From NCBI GenBank assembly GCA_026400815.1, contig JAPLOI010000070.1:26799-90798 (forward strand): a stretch of 64,000 nucleotides of DNA, read 5' to 3'. The position numbers and the translations under genes are program-made. The notes under the pieces were generated by a model. That model did no database searches, had not been told where the DNA came from, and saw only the letters and a program-made list of their open reading frames with translations. This stretch comes from Alphaproteobacteria bacterium. GTDB taxonomy: Bacteria > Pseudomonadota > Alphaproteobacteria > Acetobacterales > Acetobacteraceae. Shown here piece by piece: positions 1 to 7,945 of this stretch (positions within the stretch are counted from its first letter, which is position 1; every line of letters begins with the position of its first letter).

Positions 1-63
1 ATCTTCGAGGCGCCGCAGGAGGCCCGCACGCGCGCCTTCATCGGCCAGATCCAGCGGCATTGA
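1..63 (+). CDS. Amino-acid ABC transporter ATP-binding protein, C-terminal fragment
   Basis: The first 20 codons of the window read as the end of a protein (IFEAPQEARTRAFIGQIQRH, then TGA at 61-63). The ending resembles the usual C-terminus of polar amino-acid importer ATPases, in which a P/Q-E-x-x-R-T-R-x-F-L/I segment closes the protein. Two permeases of the same transporter class start 10 bases downstream, which fits an ATPase-permease-permease operon. The Walker motifs lie outside the window, so the assignment rests on the tail motif and context. Confidence 0.7.
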   Translation: MFEAPQEARTRAFIGQIQRH

Positions 64-73
64 TGCACCGGGC

Positions 74-754
74 ATGACGAGCTGGGAGCGTTTCCTCGAC
101 ACCTTCTTCAACGCGAAGGTGATGGCCAAATACTGGCCCGATATCCTGTACGGCATGTGGGTGACGATCGAGCTGGCCGTGCTGGTGGTGATCACCGGCA
201 TCGCCAGCGGGCTGCTGCTGGCCCTGCTGCGCGCCGCCGGCATTCGCCCGCTGAACTGGCTGATGATCTTCGTGGTGGACGTGCTGCGTGCCCTGCCCCC
301 GCTGGTGATCATCGTGCTGATCTATTTCGGGCTGCCCAGCGTGGATATCGCGCCTTCCGGCTTTGTTTCCACCTGGGCGGCGCTGGCGCTGGTGCTGATG
401 GCGTTCAGCGAGGAGATCTTCTGGTCCGGCATCACCGCCGTGCCGCGCGGCCAGTGGGAGGCTTCGCGCAGCACCGGGCTTTCCTTCACGCAGACGCTGT
501 TCTTCGTGGTGCTGCCGCAGGCGTTGCGCATGACCATCCCGCCGCTGACCAGCCGCACCATCGCCATCACCAAGGGCACCGCGCTGGGCTCGGTGGTGGC
601 GGTGAGCGAGATTCTCGGCCAGGCCTCCTCGGCGGTGTCGAACAGCTACAACCCCTCCCCGCTCATGCTCGGCGCGGCGGCCTACCTGGTGCTGTTCATC
701 CCCGTGGTGGTTGCCGGGCGGTGGGTGGAAACACGTTTCGCGTGGAAGAAGTGA
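74..754 (+). CDS. Polar amino-acid ABC transporter permease (HisM/GlnP type), first subunit
   Basis: This 226-residue inner-membrane permease belongs to the binding-protein-dependent polar amino-acid importers. An N-terminal hydrophobic segment is followed by several membrane spans. The ATPase-contacting EAA loop is clear at residues 129-150 (EASRSTGLS...LPQALR), and an R-A-L-P-P-L segment near residue 72 is typical of the family. It lies 10 bases after the ATPase tail and overlaps the next permease by one base (TGATG), so the two should be translationally coupled and form a heterodimeric channel. The substrate cannot be read from the permease, and the substrate-binding protein is not in the window. 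Confidence 0.93.
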   Translation: MTSWERFLDTFFNAKVMAKYWPDILYGMWVTIELAVLVVITGIASGLLLALLRAAGIRPLNWLMIFVVDVLRALPPLVIIVLIYFGLPSVDIAPSGFVSTWAALALVLMAFSEEIFWSGITAVPRGQWEASRSTGLSFTQTLFFVVLPQALRMTIPPLTSRTIAITKGTALGSVVAVSEILGQASSAVSNSYNPSPLMLGAAAYLVLFIPVVVAGRWVETRFAWKK

Positions 755-1416
755 TGCTCGATACCTTCTTCAACATCGAGATCATGAAGGCTGCCTGGCC
801 GATCCTGCTGGCGGGGCTTGGCAACACGCTGCTGCTTTCGGCCACCGTGGTGCCGCTGGGGCTGCTCGGCGGGCTGATATTGGCGCTGCTCGCCCGGCTG
901 CGCTCGCCCTGGGTGCGTTGGCCGCTGATGGCGTGGGTGGATTTCTTCCGTGCCTTTCCGCCGCTGGTGCTGCTGATCTTCCTGTATGCCGGGCTGCCCT
1001 TCATCGGCCTGGAGCTTGGCGGCTTCGGCTGCGTGGCCATCGCCTTCTTTCTCAACACCGGCGCCTATTACGGCGAGATCCTGCGCGCGGGGATCGACAG
1101 CGTGCCCAGCGGCCAGAGCGAGGCGGCGCGGTCCACCGGGCTTTCGGCCACGCAGACCATGGCCTGGGTGATCCTGCCGCAGGCGGTGCGCAACGTGCTG
1201 CCGGACCTGATGTCCAACACGCTGGAAGTGGTGAAGCTGACGGCGCTGGGCAGCGTGGTGGCGATGCCGGAGCTGCTGTTCCAGGCGCGCCAGGCCCAAA
1301 GCCTCACCTACAATCCCACCCCTATCGTGGTGGCCGCGCTGATCTACTTTGCGCTGCTGTGGCCGCTGGTGCGGCTGCTGAGCCGGCTGGAGAACCGGGC
1401 CTTGCGGACGGGCTAG
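754..1416 (+). CDS. Polar amino-acid ABC transporter permease (HisM/GlnP type), second subunit
   Basis: This 220-residue membrane protein is paralogous to the preceding permease: both open with a similar LDTFFN-like segment, share an R-A-F/L-P-P-L motif (here near residue 66), and have the EAA loop (here residues 123-143, EAARSTGLS...LPQAV). The ATG at 754 overlaps the stop of the upstream gene, and an in-frame GTG lies directly before it, so the exact start could be either. With the upstream permease it should form the transmembrane heterodimer of an amino-acid importer. Its 3' end overlaps by about 95 bases the end of the convergent, broken MFS gene. Confidence 0.92.
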   Translation: MLDTFFNIEIMKAAWPILLAGLGNTLLLSATVVPLGLLGGLILALLARLRSPWVRWPLMAWVDFFRAFPPLVLLIFLYAGLPFIGLELGGFGCVAIAFFLNTGAYYGEILRAGIDSVPSGQSEAARSTGLSATQTMAWVILPQAVRNVLPDLMSNTLEVVKLTALGSVVAMPELLFQARQAQSLTYNPTPIVVAALIYFALLWPLVRLLSRLENRALRTG

Positions 1417-2614
1417 CGACCACCGCGCCGGTTTCCTTCACCGCCAGCCCCACCACCGCCACGCAGGCCAGCCCGCACCCCGCCAGCACCCACAGCGCCG
1501 TTGGCGTGCCCGCGGCATCGGCGACCATGCCGGCGAGTGCCGTGCTCAGCGTGGCCCCCACCGCCGCCATCAGCCCGAACAGGCCGAGGCACAGGTTGAA
1601 CCGGCCGGTGCCGCGCGTGAGGTCGGCGGCGACCAGCGGCACCAGCACGCCGAATCCGGCGGCACTCACCCCATCCAGCGCCTGCACCAGGATCAGCATG
1701 GTGGGCGAATCCGACATTGCCAGCAGTGCCGCGCGCAGCGGTACCGCCATGAAGGTGACCGCCAGCACCGGCCGCCGACCGATGCGCTGCGCCCAGCGCC
1801 CCACGGCCGGCGCCAGCCAGGCCACCAGCACCTGCGGCAGCACGATGCAGGCCGCCACGACCAGGCTGGCATAGCTTCCGGTCTTCGCCGTCGCCTCGCT
1901 GGCGATCAGTGGCAGTTGCGCCGCATTGGCCAGATGGAACAGCGCCACCGCCAGCGCGAAGCCCTGCAGCCGTCGGTCGGCCAGCAGCCGCAGGGCGCCG
2001 GACAGCGCGCCGCCATCCTCCGGCGCCGCCACCGGCCCCTGCGCCGGCGGGTCGATGGCGCGCAGCACCAGCAGCGCCGGCACCATCAGTGCCGCGGTGA
2101 GGTAGAACACCGCGGCTTCCGACACATAGGTGCCGCACACGCCCATCGCCGCCGCGGCCACCGCGCTGCCGATGGCGGCATAGCGGCTGTTGCGGCCGAG
2201 CCGTTCGCCGAGTGCTGCATGGCCCACCAGCACCAGGCTGATCGCCGCGATGGCCGGCAGCAGCATCGAGCTGGCGAAGCCGTGCAGTGCCTTGGCGGTC
2301 CAGACCGAGAGCTCCACCGGCTAGGCGCCGATCAGCAGCGCGCTGGCGGCGATTGCCACGCAGGCGATCTGGGCGGCCAGCCGCTTGCTGGGCAGCGCAT
2401 CCACCAGGGCGCCGGCGGGCACCTGGCTGGCGATGGCGGCCATCGTGCCCACCGACAGCGCGAGGCCGATCTGCCCCTGCGTCCAGGCCGCTGCCGTGAG
2501 GTGCACGGCCACGAAGGCGCCGAAGCCCGTCTGCACGTTGGCCACCAGGAAATTGAACCAGTCCAGCGCACGCAATCGCGTCCGCATACGCCCGCCATCA
2601 GCCATCCCGGTCAT
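1322..2614 (-). pseudogene. MFS transporter interrupted by an in-frame amber stop
   Basis: The two halves of one major facilitator protein lie in the same reading frame, separated only by TAG at 2321-2323. The N-terminal 97 residues (start ATG at 2614; alternative at 2605) carry the first membrane spans and a D-A-L-P-S-K-R loop after TM2, and end in ALLIGA. Immediately after the stop the frame continues with PVELSVWTAKALHG and runs about 330 more residues through the remaining spans. Related MFS proteins commonly have a tryptophan just before that proline, so a TGG-to-TAG change is a simple explanation. The start overlaps the stop of the PRC-barrel gene (ATGA). As written the protein is truncated; readthrough, internal restart at the GTG after the stop, or a sequencing error are alternatives. 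Confidence 0.8.
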
Positions 2615-3048
2615 GGCCCGTCTGGGCGCGGGACCTTGGGATCGGGCGGGATCGCCACGGAGACCGGCGGGTCGGCCGGCTTGTCTGGCTGGCGGAATTG
2701 CGGGATGGCGCGGATCTGGTCTGCCGTCATGTCCAGCGTGATCGTGCGGGTGCCGGGGCTGAACGACAGCGAGCTCCAGGTGACCGCCACGCGGCGGTTG
2801 CCGACGCCGAGGAAGCCGCCGAAATCGATCACCGCGGCGCGCGGCAGGCTGCCATCGCCCACCAGTACGTCCACGATCCGCCCGACCACCCCGCCATCGG
2901 GGCCGAGCACCTGGCGGCCGAGGATGCTGGTGGCCTCCCCTTGGTAGAGGAAGGTCCGGCCGGCCGCCGGCGTGGATGGCGGCGATTGGGCCGCCGCCGG
3001 CAGGGGCAGAGCGGCGAACGCCAACGCGATCCAGAAGCCAATAGCCAT
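2611..3048 (-). CDS. Secreted PRC-barrel domain protein
   Basis: This is a 145-residue protein with a Sec signal peptide (about residues 1-21, hydrophobic core IALAFAALPLPAAA followed by Q). The mature part has a PRC-barrel-like fold: an L-G-R-Q-V-L-G segment, G-x-V-G-R-I-V-D-V-L-V near residue 54, and A-A-V-I-D-F-G-G-F-L-G-V-G. The start at 3048 was chosen because it opens the signal peptide; the frame is open further upstream but that extension is Arg-rich and unlike a leader. PRC-barrels bind partners or RNA in varied settings, so the role in the envelope is unknown. It is translationally coupled to the downstream MFS gene by ATGA. Confidence 0.82.
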   Translation of the reverse strand: MAIGFWIALAFAALPLPAAAQSPPSTPAAGRTFLYQGEATSILGRQVLGPDGGVVGRIVDVLVGDGSLPRAAVIDFGGFLGVGNRRVAVTWSSLSFSPGTRTITLDMTADQIRAIPQFRQPDKPADPPVSVAIPPDPKVPRPDGP

Positions 3049-3205
3049 GCCCTCTGCTCGCCTGGAACGGCGCCGCGCGCAACCACGCAGTGCCTGCCTC
3101 ACGCAACTGGGAACGGAGAAGGCACGGCGTATCGCGCGCAGCCTGGAGATGGTGTTGATTCCGTTGGACCTGACCAAGCGCGCCTAGGCACGGCATACTG
3201 GGCAA

Positions 3206-4249
3206 ATGGAATCGCACGCCCCCTCCCCTGCCCCGACCGCCGCCGAGATTGCCGCCCAGCTTCAGGCGCTTGCGCCGGGGTATGGCCCCACGCCGTTGCT
3301 GGACCTGCCGGCACTGGCCGCGCGGCTCGGCGTGGCGCAGGTGCTGGCCAAGGATGAGGGGCAGCGGCTGCTGGGCAGCTTCAAGTCGCTCGGAGGCACC
3401 TATGCCGGGCTGCGCGCCCTGGCCCGTGCGGCGGGGGCGGACGTGACCGGGCTGGTTGCCAGCCGCCCTGCGGGGCAGCCGGCGCTGGTGTGCGCCAGTG
3501 CGGGGAACCACGGGCTGGCGGTGGCCATGGCGGCGCGGTTGGCCGGTGCGCCGTGCCGCGTGTTCCTGCACACCACCGTGCCCGAGAGCCGGGAGCGACG
3601 GCTGCGGGAGCAGGGGGCGGAGATTTCGCGGGTGGATGGCACCTACGACGAATCGGTGGACGAGGCGGCCGCTTTTGCCCGCGCTGGCGGTGGGCTGCTG
3701 CTGCCGGATACGGCGATGGATCCGGACGACCCCGTGGTGGCGGATGTGATGGCCGGGTATGGCGTGATTGCCGAGGAGATCCGGGCGCAGGCCGCGGCCG
3801 CGGGGTATCTGCCGCCGACCCATCTGTTCATTCATGCCGGTGTGGGTGGCTTGGCGGCCGCCATGGTGGAAGGGTTGGCCGGCTGGCTGGCCGCGCCGGC
3901 CGCGATGGTGGTGGTGGAGCCGGAGAACGCGCCCTGCGTGGCGGCTGCCCTGGAAGCGGACCGGGTGGTGCGGATTGCGGGTTCGCTGGAGACGGAGGCG
4001 GGGATGCTTTCGTGCGGGGAGGCGAGCGGGCCGGCGTTGGCGGTGCTGCGGCGGTATGAGGTGATCCCACTTTCCGTCTCCGAACAGGCGCTGCTGGAGG
4101 CGCCGGTTGCGTTGCAGGACGCGGGTGGGCCGGCGACCACGGCCTCTGCCGCGACCGGGCTTGCGGGGGCTTTTGCTTCCCGGGCGATGCTGGATGGGAC
4201 GTCGCGCGTGCTGATTGTGCTCAGCGAAGCCGCCATCCCCGCGGGCTGA
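3206..4249 (+). CDS. PLP-dependent lyase, diaminopropionate ammonia-lyase-like
   Basis: This is a 347-residue fold-type II PLP enzyme. The probable Schiff-base lysine is Lys60 in GSFKSLGG. The substrate/PLP-binding SAGNHG is at residues 98-103 and the phosphate-binding glycine loop GVGG at 212-215. The F-K-S/A-L-G-G context of the lysine and the A-S-A-G-N-H-G segment resemble diaminopropionate ammonia-lyase more than threonine dehydratase or cysteine synthase. At 347 residues it is shorter than the roughly 400 of typical diaminopropionate ammonia-lyases, so substrate specificity is inferred only at family level. It stands alone on this strand and converges on the small orphan gene at its 3' end with a 29-base overlap. 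Confidence 0.82.
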   Translation: MESHAPSPAPTAAEIAAQLQALAPGYGPTPLLDLPALAARLGVAQVLAKDEGQRLLGSFKSLGGTYAGLRALARAAGADVTGLVASRPAGQPALVCASAGNHGLAVAMAARLAGAPCRVFLHTTVPESRERRLREQGAEISRVDGTYDESVDEAAAFARAGGGLLLPDTAMDPDDPVVADVMAGYGVIAEEIRAQAAAAGYLPPTHLFIHAGVGGLAAAMVEGLAGWLAAPAAMVVVEPENAPCVAAALEADRVVRIAGSLETEAGMLSCGEASGPALAVLRRYEVIPLSVSEQALLEAPVALQDAGGPATTASAATGLAGAFASRAMLDGTSRVLIVLSEAAIPAG

Positions 4250-4676
4250 GCCACGAGTCATCGCCGCGGGACGCGAGGTTTTTGCGACGGATTCGAGGTG
4301 ATTTCGGGCGTGGGCCGGCTAGAGGCGGCGCGCGGGCGGTGAGCGGCGGGCGGGGTACGGGCGCGCGTTGGCCGGACAGGGACATGCCTTCGGCGGGGGC
4401 GCAGCGCAGGATGTAGCCGATCCAGGCGCGCTGGCGGCGGATTTTGCGCAGGGCGCGGGAGTTCCAGGGGGAATCCGGGTGTTCGGCGGCGTCGAGTTCG
4501 GGGGAGGGATACCAGTCCTGGCGCGGGTGGCGGCGCGTGCGGCTTGCGGCCGACAGGGCGGCGAGGAGGGCCAGCAGCAGGAGCTTCAGGGCGGCCGGAA
4601 TCCGGGCGTGCGTGATCGCCCACGCCAAGGGGCGCAGGGAGCGGGCTTCGGTCGGAGCGGCGGGGTGAAGTGGCAT
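4221..4676 (-). CDS. Small orphan protein, paralogue of the protein at 37163-37729
   Basis: No function is recognised for this 151-residue protein. It has one strongly hydrophobic segment (ARIPAALKLLLLALLAAL, near residue 25) followed by a basic, proline-rich tail. It shares with the product of 37163-37729 the ARIPAALKLLLLAL block, an R-Q-D-W motif, an L-S-G-x-R-A-P motif and a C-terminal I-R-R-x-N-x-A-S-R-G-D block, which argues that this frame is really translated. Both copies sit tail-to-tail against the 3' end of a metabolic gene. An ATG nine codons upstream (4703) is a possible alternative start. It may be a single-span membrane protein; nothing in the context indicates a role. Confidence 0.55.
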   Translation of the reverse strand: MPLHPAAPTEARSLRPLAWAITHARIPAALKLLLLALLAALSAASRTRRHPRQDWYPSPELDAAEHPDSPWNSRALRKIRRQRAWIGYILRCAPAEGMSLSGQRAPVPRPPLTARAPPLAGPRPKSPRIRRKNLASRGDDSWLSPRGWRLR

Positions 4677-4920
4677 CACCGGGGATTGTGGCAGATGCAA
4701 CACCGGTGAGATAGGAAAAAAATTACGTACGTACGAAAATTGAGCTAAATAGGAATGAGTGCTCCCGGGTGGGGCCTTCGTTGTGTGCGCGGCGTGCCGT
4801 CAGGGCGGGTGGCCGCGAGGGTTTGTCTCGACCGATGACCCTTGCTGTGTGGGAGCGAAGAACCCGCACCAAGGTGCGGGCTACGAGGGTTGCGAGGGCT
4901 GCGCTCAGGATGACGGGAGG
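4677..4920. other. Non-coding gap with AT-rich patch and short hairpin
   Basis: No convincing gene is seen. An AT-rich patch around 4709-4755 contains ACGT tandem tetramers and could hold the promoter of the small minus-strand gene. A perfect 8-bp hairpin with a 2-base loop (CCCGCACC / GGTGCGGG) lies at 4863-4880 and is followed by a GAGGGTTGCG...GCTCAGGATGAC segment of the type often found in dispersed intergenic repeats. A 68-codon open frame here has repeat-like sequence and no family features. Confidence 0.5.
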
Positions 4921-4963
4921 AAATTAAAAACGCCCCGCCCTCCGGTGGGAGAGACGAGGCGTT
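4921..4963 (-). terminator. Putative terminator of the kor operon
   Basis: Read on the minus strand, a G+C-rich inverted repeat closed by AACGCC / GGCGTT is followed directly by TTTTTAATTT. It lies about 60 bases beyond the korB stop, after the AT-rich hairpin at 4993-5016. The inner part of the stem is imperfect. Confidence 0.55.
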
Positions 4964-4992
4964 GAGGCCGGCGGTTAGTGAAAGTCTTTATG

Positions 4993-5016
4993 CTTCTTTT
5001 TCTTCAGAAAAAGAAG
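4993..5016. repeat. AT-rich hairpin element, single copy (CTTC type)
   Basis: A perfect 10-bp stem CTTCTTTTTC / GAAAAAGAAG with loop TTCA, preceded by AAGTCTTTATG. It ends 8 bases from the korB stop codon. It is one of twelve related hairpins in the window and an unpaired copy. Confidence 0.85.
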
Positions 5017-5024
5017 AGTCTTGC

Positions 5025-6080
5025 TTACCTGAGCGAAGCGTTCAGCTTCTCCAGCGCGGCGGAACCGGGGATCAGTTCTTCGTCTGACATGCTGTTGAAC
5101 GGCTTGTCTGATGTTTCCAGGAAGCCGTGCAGGTCGTCCGCGTCCGGGTCGACATAGAGCAGGCCGGTGACGATTTCGCCGCGGGCTTTGCGGGTTTCGA
5201 GGAAGTTCATCGCGGCCACGCGGTCGGTGACGTCGTAGTCGTTGGCGAGCTTGCGCAGCTTGAGCAGGCCGCCGTTGTGCTGGCGGACGATTTCGGTGGT
5301 GCCGGGTTCGTAGTCGACGGTGATTTCGTTGCGGCCGGTGACGACATCCATGAAGTTCACGGCTTCATTGTGCTCGCGGACGTAGTCGTAGCTTTTGGTG
5401 CTGCCGTCGTGGTTGTTGAACATGACGCAGGGCGAGATGGTGTCGATGAAGGCGGCACCCTGGTGCTGCAGCGCGCCCTTGATGAGGGGGACGAGCTGGT
5501 TCTTGTCGCCGGAGAAGCTGCGGGCGACGTAGGTGGCGCCGAGTTGGATGGCGATGCCGACCATGTCGATGGCTTCGTCCATGTTTTCCACGCCGCGCTT
5601 GTTCTTGGCGCCGCGGTCGGCGGTGGCGGAGAACTGGCCCTTGGTGAGGCCGTACACGCCGTTGTTTTCCACGATATAGGTCATGTTCACGCCGCGCCGG
5701 ATGGAGTGGCTGAACTGGCCGAAGCCGATGGAGGCGCTGTCGCCGTCGCCGGAGACGCCGAGGTAGATCAGCTCCCGGTTGGCCAGGTTGGCGCCGGTGA
5801 GCACGGAGGGCATGCGGCCGTGCACGGAGTTGAAGCCGTGCGAGTTGCCGAGGAAGTAGGTGGGCGTTTTGGACGAGCAGCCGATGCCGGAGAGCTTGGC
5901 GATGCGGTGCGGCGGCAGGCTGAGTTCGTAGCAGGCGCGGATGATGGCGGCCGAGATCGAATCATGGCCGCAGCCGGCGCAGAGGGTGGAGATGGAGCCT
6001 TCGTAGTCGCGCCGCGTGAAGCCGAGGTCGTTCTTTTGCAGCTCGGGGTGGGCGAGCTTCGGCTTGGGAAGGTAGGTCAT
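5025..6080 (-). CDS. korB: 2-oxoacid:ferredoxin oxidoreductase, beta subunit
   Basis: This 351-residue ThDP-binding subunit of a 2-oxoglutarate/2-oxoacid:ferredoxin oxidoreductase catalyses oxidative decarboxylation of a 2-oxoacid to its acyl-CoA with reduction of ferredoxin. Visible features are C-A-G-C-G-H at 34-39, G-I-G-C-S-S-K at 65-71 and the ThDP/Mg motif GDGDSASIG at 111-119, with an E-N-N-G-V-Y-G segment after it. Its ATG overlaps the korA stop (ATGA), so the subunits are translationally coupled. A hairpin element follows the stop. Assignment to 2-oxoglutarate rather than pyruvate rests on overall resemblance to KorB and the two-subunit layout. Confidence 0.92.
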   Translation of the reverse strand: MTYLPKPKLAHPELQKNDLGFTRRDYEGSISTLCAGCGHDSISAAIIRACYELSLPPHRIAKLSGIGCSSKTPTYFLGNSHGFNSVHGRMPSVLTGANLANRELIYLGVSGDGDSASIGFGQFSHSIRRGVNMTYIVENNGVYGLTKGQFSATADRGAKNKRGVENMDEAIDMVGIAIQLGATYVARSFSGDKNQLVPLIKGALQHQGAAFIDTISPCVMFNNHDGSTKSYDYVREHNEAVNFMDVVTGRNEITVDYEPGTTEIVRQHNGGLLKLRKLANDYDVTDRVAAMNFLETRKARGEIVTGLLYVDPDADDLHGFLETSDKPFNSMSDEELIPGSAALEKLNASLR

Positions 6081-7945
6081 TCGGCGGCCTCCCGAACGGG
6101 ATTGAGATGCGCGGTGATGCCGCGGGCGATGAATTCGGCGGTGATCGGCGCGCCGTTGTAGTGCAGCACGCGCACCAGCTTCTTTGGGTTGCACTCCAGC
6201 TCGTTGATCAGGAGCATGCGCATCTGGGCGTCGCGGTTCTGTTCCACCACGTAGATGTTGTCGTGTTCTTCGACGAAGGCTTCCACTTCGGGGCCGAAGG
6301 GGAAGGCGCGCAGGCGGAGCTGGTTCAGCGAGGCGCCGGTCTGCTCGGCGATGAGGTCCAGCGCCTCGGCGATCGCGGGGCTGGTGGAGCCGTAGTAGAT
6401 GACGCCGAGCTTGGTGGGGGCGGCGGCATCGGTGCGGATGGCCTTGGGCATCAGGCCCTTGGCGGTGTCCCACTTCTTCAGCAGGCGCTCCATGTTGCGC
6501 TGGTAGGCGTCGCCGGCTTCGGTGTAGCGGGCGTATTCGTCGCGCGAGGTGCCGCGGGTGAAGTAGCCGCCCTTGCTGGGGTGGGTGCCCGGGTAGGTGC
6601 GGTAGGGGATGGCGTCGCCATCGACGTCGAGGTAGCGGCCGAAGACGCGGCCAGCCTGGAGTTCTTCGGCGGTCATGACCTTGCCGCGGTCCAGCTTGCG
6701 GGTGTCGTCCCACTTGAGGGGGGCGGTGAGGCGTTCGTTCATGCCGATTTCGAGGTCGAGCACGACGAAGATGGTGGTTTGCAGGCGGTCGGCCAGGTCC
6801 ATGGAGAGGGCGCCGAACTGGAAGCACTCGTTCGGGTCTTCCGGCAGCAGCAGCGGGTGCTTGGTGTCGCCGTGGCTGGCATAGGCGCAGATCTTGATGT
6901 CTGACTGCTGGGTGCGCGTGGGCATGCCGGTGCTGGGGCCGCTGCGCTGGACATCGAAGATGACGGCGGGGATTTCGGCGAAGTAGGACAGGCCGATGAA
7001 CTCGCTCATCAGGCTGATGCCGGGGCCGGAGGTGGCGGTGAAGGCGCGGGCGCCGTTCCAGGCGGCGCCGATGACCATGCCGATGGAGGCCAGCTCGTCT
7101 TCCGCCTGCACGATGGCGTAGCGCTTCTTGCCGGTTTCCTTGTCGCGGCGGAAGCGCTCGCAATAGCGGGTGAAGGCTTCGGCGAGGGAGGAAGACGGCG
7201 TGATGGGATACCAGGCGCAGACCGTGGCGCCGCCATAGACCGCGCCGAGGGCGGCGGCCGCGTTGCCGTCGATGAAGATGCGGTCGCCGACCTTGTCGCT
7301 GGTGCGCAGCTGCAGGCCCAGCGGGCATGGCAGGTTCTGCAGCGCGTAGTCGCGGCCCATGTGCAGGGCCTTGTGGTTGGCGGCGATGAGCTTGTCGCGC
7401 CCCTTGAACTGCTCGCTGAGCAGGTCCTCGATCACCTTGGGGTCGATGTTGATCAGCGCCGAGAGGGCGCCGACGTAGATGATGTTCTTGAACAGCTGGC
7501 GCTCGCGCGGCACCGAATAGGCGGCGTTGGTGAAGCTGGTGAGCGGCATGCCGACCACGGTGATATCCGGGCGGAACTTGCTCGCCGGCAGCGGCTTGGT
7601 GTTGTCGTAGAACAGGTAGCCGCCGGGGAGGATGGACTTCACGTCCTCGTCCCAGGTTTGCGGGTTCATGGCCACCATCAGGTCCACGCCTTCGCGCGCG
7701 CCCATGTGGCCTTTGTCTGAGATCCGCATCTCGTACCAGGTGGGCAGGCCCTGGATGTTGCTGGGGAAGATGTTGCGCGGGGTGACGGGGATGCCCATGC
7801 GCAGGATGGCCTTGGCGAAAAGCTGGTTGGCCGAGGCCGAGCCGGAGCCGTTGACGTTGGCGAACTTCACCACGAAGTCGTTCACCGCCTGGATCGGCGG
7901 AACCGTGCTGCCCATCAGGGGTTGGGCTGCATCCTGCGGGCTCAT
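6077..7945 (-). CDS. korA: 2-oxoacid:ferredoxin oxidoreductase, alpha subunit with fused gamma domain
   Basis: This 622-residue protein has an N-terminal gamma-type domain of about 220 residues (V-N-G-S-G-S-A-S-A-N-Q-L-F-A-K-A segment near residue 32) fused to the alpha ThDP-pyrimidine domain, which opens around G-A-V-Y-G-G and Y-P-I-T-P-S-S. The T-S-G-P-G-I-S-L-M-S-E segment and a C-terminal V-V-E-Q-N-R-D-A-Q motif are typical of KorA. The start at 7945 overlaps the stop of the upstream flavoprotein gene (ATGA). It partners KorB in a soluble heterotetramer; electrons pass to ferredoxin and possibly to the Fe-S flavoprotein of this operon. Confidence 0.93.
   Translation of the reverse strand: MSPQDAAQPLMGSTVPPIQAVNDFVVKFANVNGSGSASANQLFAKAILRMGIPVTPRNIFPSNIQGLPTWYEMRISDKGHMGAREGVDLMVAMNPQTWDEDVKSILPGGYLFYDNTKPLPASKFRPDITVVGMPLTSFTNAAYSVPRERQLFKNIIYVGALSALINIDPKVIEDLLSEQFKGRDKLIAANHKALHMGRDYALQNLPCPLGLQLRTSDKVGDRIFIDGNAAAALGAVYGGATVCAWYPITPSSSLAEAFTRYCERFRRDKETGKKRYAIVQAEDELASIGMVIGAAWNGARAFTATSGPGISLMSEFIGLSYFAEIPAVIFDVQRSGPSTGMPTRTQQSDIKICAYASHGDTKHPLLLPEDPNECFQFGALSMDLADRLQTTIFVVLDLEIGMNERLTAPLKWDDTRKLDRGKVMTAEELQAGRVFGRYLDVDGDAIPYRTYPGTHPSKGGYFTRGTSRDEYARYTEAGDAYQRNMERLLKKWDTAKGLMPKAIRTDAAAPTKLGVIYYGSTSPAIAEALDLIAEQTGASLNQLRLRAFPFGPEVEAFVEEHDNIYVVEQNRDAQMRMLLINELECNPKKLVRVLHYNGAPITAEFIARGITAHLNPVREAAE

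Noticed and set aside
4759..4965. Possible 68-residue protein
   Set aside because: It spans a hairpin and the kor terminator; sequence looks like an intergenic repeat, and no ribosome site is seen.
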